Shown: positions 59,440 through 64,000 of the stretch, one piece after another
Layout of the letters: every line of letters begins with the position of its first letter
How positions within the stretch are numbered: the stretch's first letter is position 1
Assembly: GCF_041929205.1 (NCBI RefSeq)
Contig: NZ_JBHFNT010000046.1
Strand: one strand, 5' to 3'
Length of the DNA stretch: 64,000 bases
From: Floridanema evergladense
GTDB lineage: Bacteria; Cyanobacteriota; Cyanobacteriia; Cyanobacteriales; Aerosakkonemataceae
Notes under the pieces: generated by a model
The model's database searches: none
What the model was told of the DNA's origin: nothing
Seen by the model: the letters and a program-made list of their open reading frames with translations, nothing else
Program-made: the position numbers and the translations under genes

Positions 59440-61125
59440 TTACTGTTTTACAGGGGAGCAAGGTTTGACTATAAATCGAGAATTATTATCAACAGTAACA
59501 TTACAAGAATATTCAATTGTTCCATTTGTGCCAACGTTGTTTTTAATAATATTTCCAGTTCCTCCTAAACTAGACCTAGCTACAATGTTGCCACTTAATT
59601 GATTACTATCTATTAAAACTCCAGCCATAGAATGAGGTGCATTGTTAGTATCTGCAACTACATAAATTATGTACTTGTCAACTTCTGGAGATGACAGTTT
59701 ATTACCTTCGATCGTCACATTTTTGATTTCTGGAACTTTATAAATGCCAATATAACCATTGCCTTGATTATTGACAATTTGCGCTCCATTTACAGTAGTA
59801 CCACCGCAACATTCTTGAATTAAAATCCCTTCTCCATCAACACTAAGATAGGGAGTATCCATCACTCGATGTCTGTAAACTTGATAATTATTTCCTTCAA
59901 TTTTCACATTCCAACCAGACCAATCGATCGCACGATTTTCAAAAGTAACAGCACCTCTAGGTTGACGAATTCCCGTAGGGTCAGTCCACCATTGTTTATT
60001 AGTTCGGTCTAAAATCAGATTATCTTTAATAATTAATCCATCACCCGCTGCATGAATAGCAACCCTCATTTTATGAAATACCCAATTATCCCGAATTACA
60101 ACTCCCTTGCGAAAAAGTCCCAGTTCATTTTTGGGGTTAGCTGCTAATGCAAAACCTTGAGGTTTAGAACGATTAACCACAATTCCATAATGATTACCAT
60201 AATCAAAAGGTACTTTATTACCTTCTGCGTAAGTAATCACTTCTTTTTTATCTAAAGATTGTACTTTATATCCGGGTTGATCGTAATTATCAGTAATGGT
60301 ATCATTAACTCGATTATTAGCAACTAAAACATTAGCTAAAGCACTAATTTTAATGTTGGCGGTGAAGCGATCGCTATACCGCATCCAAGCTTCTTGAAAA
60401 GATGAATCTGGTACTTGATTAGCTGGATCGGCAACATTATTATTGCGAACCCCAAAAATTACAATATTTTGTTTTTTGACAGTATCAACATTTCCCCCAA
60501 AATTGATTCCTGCACGATTAATATCTAAATTAACCACACCAATATTACTATCTGATTCAGCATCACTAGTAAAGATTTTTTTAAAAGCTGTAGTATTATC
60601 TGTGCCATTTCCCGAAAAAGTCGGTTCATACTTAGGAAAAACCAGCTTACTTGCAGGCGCATACTTATCAGATTTAGCATCTGTCACTGCTGGAGTTTCT
60701 CCACGAATTAACACTCCATTTTTCAAAAAAATACTATCAGGAAACTCGTAAATCCCTGCCGGGAAATAGATAACTCCACCACCATTAAACACAGCAGCAT
60801 TCATTGCTGAATTAAACTGTTCTACTAAATTATTACCAGCAAAATCTTTGATATTATATACACAGCCCCATTTGATATTATTAGTCCAAGGATAGCTATT
60901 CTCTCTATATTTTGCAGAAATGGGATTATCACTTGGGCCTCCAGTTTTACTGCCACAGTTTGGCGATCGAGTCAAAGATACTACACTAGAAGATTGAAAA
61001 CTAGTTTTTGGAGAATTAGAACCAAACAACCAATAAATTCCCCCAACTAAAATTAGCAAAATTCCTAACCCCAAGCAAAATAGCACTAAATACTTGAATA
61101 AACTTGTGCGCGATAACCTCCTCAT
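59440..61125 (-). CDS. Right-handed beta-helix (pectate-lyase-like) protein
   Basis: A 561-aa protein. N-terminal membrane anchor (about 10-32, LFKYLVLFCLGLGILLILVGGIYWLFG) and a Ser-rich linker, then a pectate-lyase-3-like start (NNIKWGCVYNIKDFAGNNLVEQFNSAMNAAVFNGGGVIYFPAGIYEF). Many parallel beta-helix repeats follow, marked by Asn ladders (GNNYQVYRHRV, DGLIIKDNLI, GGTGNIIKNNVGTNG). Such proteins are usually secreted polysaccharide lyases or epimerases. No catalytic triad recognised. Confidence 0.8.
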   Translation of the reverse strand: MRRLSRTSLFKYLVLFCLGLGILLILVGGIYWLFGSNSPKTSFQSSSVVSLTRSPNCGSKTGGPSDNPISAKYRENSYPWTNNIKWGCVYNIKDFAGNNLVEQFNSAMNAAVFNGGGVIYFPAGIYEFPDSIFLKNGVLIRGETPAVTDAKSDKYAPASKLVFPKYEPTFSGNGTDNTTAFKKIFTSDAESDSNIGVVNLDINRAGINFGGNVDTVKKQNIVIFGVRNNNVADPANQVPDSSFQEAWMRYSDRFTANIKISALANVLVANNRVNDTITDNYDQPGYKVQSLDKKEVITYAEGNKVPFDYGNHYGIVVNRSKPQGFALAANPKNELGLFRKGVVIRDNWVFHKMRVAIHAAGDGLIIKDNLILDRTNKQWWTDPTGIRQPRGAVTFENRAIDWSGWNVKIEGNNYQVYRHRVMDTPYLSVDGEGILIQECCGGTTVNGAQIVNNQGNGYIGIYKVPEIKNVTIEGNKLSSPEVDKYIIYVVADTNNAPHSMAGVLIDSNQLSGNIVARSSLGGTGNIIKNNVGTNGTIEYSCNVTVDNNSRFIVKPCSPVKQ

Positions 61126-61161
61126 CCTGCACCTTCCTAAAGACTAATAGCATAAACTTTA

Positions 61162-61725
61162 TTAATTTCCTGGTATTTTTGCCAATTGAAAAACCTGTTC
61201 AGCAGTAATTTCTAAACCCTCAAACAAAGCATCGATTATTGGCGTACTTCCCATATAAGTTTGCGGTGGCGCATCAGGATAAAAAACTGTAATACTTCTC
61301 GCTTGACTATCTACTACCCAAACTCGCAACACTCCCGCATCCAAATAATCTCTTGCTTTAGCAGCTAATTGCCCAAAAGTTTGTCCCGGTGAAATTATTT
61401 CCACAACTAATTCTGGGGGGACAGGACAAGCTTCATTTTCCATCCAATCAGCTGATAACTTTTGGTAAGAAACAAATAAAATTTCTGGAGTTGGTACCCA
61501 GCTTTTTCCCTGCCGCATTAGTACCACCGCCCATTCTACTGCAACCTCACCCTTGTTTTCACCCCAACGTTCTAACAATTTCAGTAATACTTTTGTCAGT
61601 CTTGAATGAAAAAATTTCGGTGACATTTTTGATATTACCTCACCATCCACCAATTCGTAAGTTACATCATCTTCTGGAAGCAATAGAAATTCTTCTAGAG
61701 TCAGGTTTTTTCTAGTTTGTAACAT
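61162..61725 (-). CDS. Uma2 family protein, second copy
   Basis: 187 aa from MLQTRKNLTLEEFLLLPEDDVTYELVDGEVISKMSPKFFHSRLTKVLLKLLERWGE. The frame begins at 61767 but the first 14 residues are not family-like. PEILFVSYQKLS, PPELVVEIISPGQTFGQLAAKARDYLDAGVLRVWVVDSQARSITVFYP supply the Uma2 PD-(D/E)XK residues (PE..., E in VVEI, K in AAKA). Distinct branch from the copy at 55.7 kb. Confidence 0.85.
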   Translation of the reverse strand: MLQTRKNLTLEEFLLLPEDDVTYELVDGEVISKMSPKFFHSRLTKVLLKLLERWGENKGEVAVEWAVVLMRQGKSWVPTPEILFVSYQKLSADWMENEACPVPPELVVEIISPGQTFGQLAAKARDYLDAGVLRVWVVDSQARSITVFYPDAPPQTYMGSTPIIDALFEGLEITAEQVFQLAKIPGN

Positions 61726-61833
61726 AACCGTGCCATAAAAGTTCTGAGTAAAACGCAGTAGGCTCATAGTTCGAGACTGCTATGATTAGTTTATCGTAGT
61801 AGATTCAGAATTGTACTGATTGGAGATAAATAT

Positions 61834-62631
61834 ATGCCTTCACCCTTTCCAGGGTTCGATCCTTATTTAGAAAATCCTGATTTTTGGCCTGAAGTTCATA
61901 ATCGATTAATTGTCGCACTTGCAGATTCTTTAGTTCCCCAAGTTCGTCCTAAATATGAAGTTGCTATTGAGAAGAGAATTTATGAAATTGCTCCTCTTAA
62001 TAGTGATAATTCTCTATTAGTTGGTGTTCCAGATTTAGCAGTGAAACGTCAGTCTTCTAATATTAATCAATCTCCTTCTCAAATCGCTGTAGCAGTTGCT
62101 TCATCTCCGGTTAAACCAATAATTGTTACTGTACCAATACCTGAAAAAATTAAACAAAATTATTTAGAATTAAGAGACAGAGGAACAGGTTTAGTTGTTA
62201 CTGTTGTAGAAATTTTATCTCCAGTCAATAAACGTTCTGGGGAAGGACGAGATAGTTATTTACAAAAACGGCAACGAATTTTAGGAAGTTTAACGAATTT
62301 AGTAGAAATTGATTTAATCAGAAGTTTCTCAGCAATGCCAATTCTAGAAAACAATATTCAGTCAGATTATCGAGTTTTAATTAGTCGTTATAGCCAACGA
62401 CCGCAAGCAGAATTGTATGCCTTTAATTTGCCAGATTCTCTTCCAATTTTTTCTTTGCCTTTGCGATCGCAAGATGTTGAACCTACAGTTAATTTACAGC
62501 AAATATTCACAGAAATCTATGATAAAGCAGGTTACGATTATCGAATTGATTACACCTCAGAAATCGTTCCGTCCTTATCCGAGAAGGATAATTTATGGAT
62601 TCAAGAGTTGTTAGAAAAAAAGCCTGATTAA
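61834..62631 (+). CDS. DUF4058 family protein
   Basis: A 265-aa protein. MPSPFPGFDPYLENPDFWPEVHNRLIVALADSLVPQVRPKYEVAIEKRIYEI is the diagnostic start of DUF4058, a family frequent in cyanobacteria and planctomycetes. The later VVTVVEILSPVNKRSGEGRDSYLQKRQRIL contains an E-x-K-like PD-(D/E)XK core. Likely a nuclease-fold protein of unknown purpose; it lies between a Uma2 gene and a peptidase. Confidence 0.88.
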   Translation: MPSPFPGFDPYLENPDFWPEVHNRLIVALADSLVPQVRPKYEVAIEKRIYEIAPLNSDNSLLVGVPDLAVKRQSSNINQSPSQIAVAVASSPVKPIIVTVPIPEKIKQNYLELRDRGTGLVVTVVEILSPVNKRSGEGRDSYLQKRQRILGSLTNLVEIDLIRSFSAMPILENNIQSDYRVLISRYSQRPQAELYAFNLPDSLPIFSLPLRSQDVEPTVNLQQIFTEIYDKAGYDYRIDYTSEIVPSLSEKDNLWIQELLEKKPD

Positions 62632-62656
62632 AAATCAATCACTAATTCCCACAAAA

Positions 62657-63697
62657 TTACTCTGCTAAATTAGCAATTACTTTCGCTAAACCGCTAACAA
62701 CTCGCGTCAGTTTATCAAAATCGATTTTATCAGTTGTATCTTCTTCTTTGTGGTAGTAAACATAACGGTAAGGAGCAGTATCTGTCACCATAATTCCTGG
62801 ATAATCCTGTTGCCAAAAAGACCAATGATCGGACCAACCAACACCAGGAACGCCGCTAGGAAGTACAGCACCTTGGGAAGGAAATTCTGCATTACGGCGA
62901 AAAGAAGCGATCGCCTTTCGTACCAAATCCCCCGATTTAAGATTGCCAATAAAAGCGATAAAATTACCTTGATTAGGATAGAACAACCCGATCGGAAAAG
63001 GATACTTTTGACTATCTACGCGATCGGAAAAATATCCCATAGTTTCCAAACTCAACATCCCCACAATATTTTCATTTTGTTTTTTTAATTGTTTAGCAAA
63101 TACCAAACTCCCCATATCTTCTGTCCAGAAAAAGGGAGGTTCCTCATTAGTAAATTCAACAAAGCGAATAGTACGATTAGTTTTCTGTTGAGCAAACATC
63201 CGCGCTAATTCTAAAGTAGCCGCTGCACCCGTACCATTATCATTAGCACCAGGACTACCAAACACGGAATCGTAATGACCACCAACCACTATAATTTCAT
63301 TAGGCTTTTTAATTCCTATTTTCTCCGCCACTAAATTGTAATAAGACCTCCCATTTATTTTGTATTCTTGTTCCTTAACTTGATAACTGGCTTGACTAAA
63401 AGCAGTTTTCAAAAAATCAACTGCTGCATTGAGCCGTTTATAATTATTAGCATTACGTTCACCTATTTCATCAGCCAATTTTTTGACATCTTCTTGTAAC
63501 AAATTTCGCAAAATAATTTCTTGTCGATTTAAAGGTTTCAGTTGTCCGCTATAACTTTTTTCCGGCATCCAAAATAGCGCAAACCAACCCCAAACACATA
63601 TAACTATTAATGTGCTTATAAGCACACCTAAGCGAATTAATGCAGATTTATTAATCAGTTGAATTTTGGCTTGACTGTTTCTTGAAGATGACGGCAT
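62657..63697 (-). CDS. M28 family metallopeptidase
   Basis: A 346-aa protein. One N-terminal membrane anchor (about 18-42, ALIRLGVLISTLIVICVWGWFALFW) is followed by the zinc aminopeptidase domain. GGHYDSVFGSPGANDNGTGAAATLELARMF supplies His/Asp ligands, EFTNEEPPFFWTEDMGS the Glu-Glu catalytic pair, and LETMG and SDHWSFWQ the last ligands. It is probably an exported aminopeptidase or glutaminyl-cyclase-like enzyme. Confidence 0.88.
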   Translation of the reverse strand: MPSSSRNSQAKIQLINKSALIRLGVLISTLIVICVWGWFALFWMPEKSYSGQLKPLNRQEIILRNLLQEDVKKLADEIGERNANNYKRLNAAVDFLKTAFSQASYQVKEQEYKINGRSYYNLVAEKIGIKKPNEIIVVGGHYDSVFGSPGANDNGTGAAATLELARMFAQQKTNRTIRFVEFTNEEPPFFWTEDMGSLVFAKQLKKQNENIVGMLSLETMGYFSDRVDSQKYPFPIGLFYPNQGNFIAFIGNLKSGDLVRKAIASFRRNAEFPSQGAVLPSGVPGVGWSDHWSFWQQDYPGIMVTDTAPYRYVYYHKEEDTTDKIDFDKLTRVVSGLAKVIANLAE

Positions 63698-63803
63698 ACT
63701 GGCATAATCTTTTTAATACAGAGTAATAACCATAATATTCTAACCATAATATTCCAAGAATTAAGAACAATTAATTTTAAGCCAATCCCGACAAAGCTCA
63801 AAA

Positions 63804-63834
63804 CAAAAAAACGCCTTCGTTGTGAGAAGACGCT
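63804..63834 (-). terminator. psbA terminator
   Basis: On the minus strand GCGTCTTC-7 nt-GAAGGCG is followed by TTTTTTTG. It lies about 30 bp past the psbA stop (63865). Confidence 0.8.
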
Positions 63835-63864
63835 TTTTTGTTAAAGATTAATTATCTCAAAACC

Positions 63865-64000
63865 TTAGCCATTGATCGCAGGAGCGCTCAAAGCCACAGG
63901 AGCAACTTCAGCAGAAGCCAAGTCGAGAGGGAAGTTGTGAGCGTTGCGCTCGTGCATTACTTCCATACCCAAGTTAGCGCGGTTCAGTACGTCTGCCCAG
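63865..64000 (-). CDS. psbA: Photosystem II D1 protein, C-terminal end (partial)
   Basis: Only the last 44 codons are in the window. The end ...LNRANLGMEVMHERNAHNFPLDLASAEVAPVALSAPAING is D1: the His, Glu, His and Asp ligands of the Mn4CaO5 cluster are in MHERNAHNFPLDLA. CtpA cleaves after the Ala of LDLA, removing a 16-residue extension (SAEVAPVALSAPAING). The rest of the gene continues past 64000. Confidence 0.97.
   Translation of the reverse strand, partial: WADVLNRANLGMEVMHERNAHNFPLDLASAEVAPVALSAPAING

Noticed and set aside
1..64000. tRNA, rRNA or CRISPR array
   Set aside because: No T-loop/acceptor pattern or regularly spaced repeats with unique spacers were seen.

Overview
The window is chromosomal DNA from a cyanobacterium. 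Evidence seen directly: the 3' end of psbA (photosystem II D1) at the right edge, apcD (allophycocyanin B alpha subunit), two tandem high-light-inducible chlorophyll-binding genes, a CAAD/CURT1-type thylakoid protein, a SigA-type group 1 sigma factor, very many HIP1 octamers (GCGATCGC), and short heptanucleotide-type tandem repeats (STRRs) of the kind known from filamentous cyanobacteria. Base composition is A+T rich. A Nif11-domain gene beside a NifX/NafY-like gene hints at, but does not prove, nitrogen fixation. I cannot name the genus.

Layout. 0.1-5.6 kb: NUDIX hydrolase, folK, CAAD protein, orphan HicB antitoxin, EcsC protein, a secreted unknown and an SNase-fold protein. 5.6-10.7 kb: stomatin/band-7 protein, UbiH-type monooxygenase, RelE-like/HTH toxin-antitoxin pair, HicB remnant, Coq4-like protein divergent from a TetR regulator with a palindrome between them, methyltransferase. 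11-14.2 kb: yebC, two relics of sugar ABC transporter genes, infC, a truncated methyltransferase. 14.2-21.1 kb: glk, histidine phosphatase, PIN toxin/antitoxin, a small MITE, purF and purL. 21.3-25.5 kb: a repeat-containing secreted protein, a DUF2887/Rpn-type protein, a candidate sRNA with a CRP-like site, apcD, rlmD-type methyltransferase. 25.7-33 kb: larE, pckA, methyltransferase, DUF4864, three envelope or unknown genes. 33.9-36.4 kb: sigA, two hli genes, acetoacetate-decarboxylase-like protein. 36.5-40.2 kb: TonB-dependent siderophore receptor plus PepSY membrane protein. 40.7-51 kb: proS, DUF2993, GerMN lipoprotein, ArsR regulator, accB-efp, lumenal cyclophilin, ICMT-like protein, thiL, prs. 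51.5-59.2 kb: serine/threonine kinase, bioD, unknown protein, Uma2, pyroglutamyl-peptidase-like, hisH, rsmD, Nif11 and NifX-like. 59.4-64 kb: beta-helix protein, Uma2, DUF4058, M28 peptidase, psbA end.

Most genes are housekeeping and sit singly or in pairs (purL-purF, efp-accB, PepSY-TonB receptor, NifX-like-Nif11). The accessory signal lies in small elements. There are at least two MITE-like palindromic elements, one with TIRs and a perfect 8-bp target duplication. A 64-bp palindromic repeat occurs twice and one copy supplies the end of hisH. Low-complexity repeats have entered the reading frames of purL, thiL and a protein kinase. Decayed relics of transporter and toxin-antitoxin genes are also present.

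The best candidate for something undescribed is a promoter-to-terminator unit at about 23.09-23.24 kb. It has a near-consensus cAMP-receptor-protein site, a -10-like hexamer at class II spacing, and an intrinsic terminator, with no gene on that strand. The Coq4-motif protein under a TetR operator and the lumen/periplasm-directed triple-repeat protein at 21.3 kb are the next most interesting.
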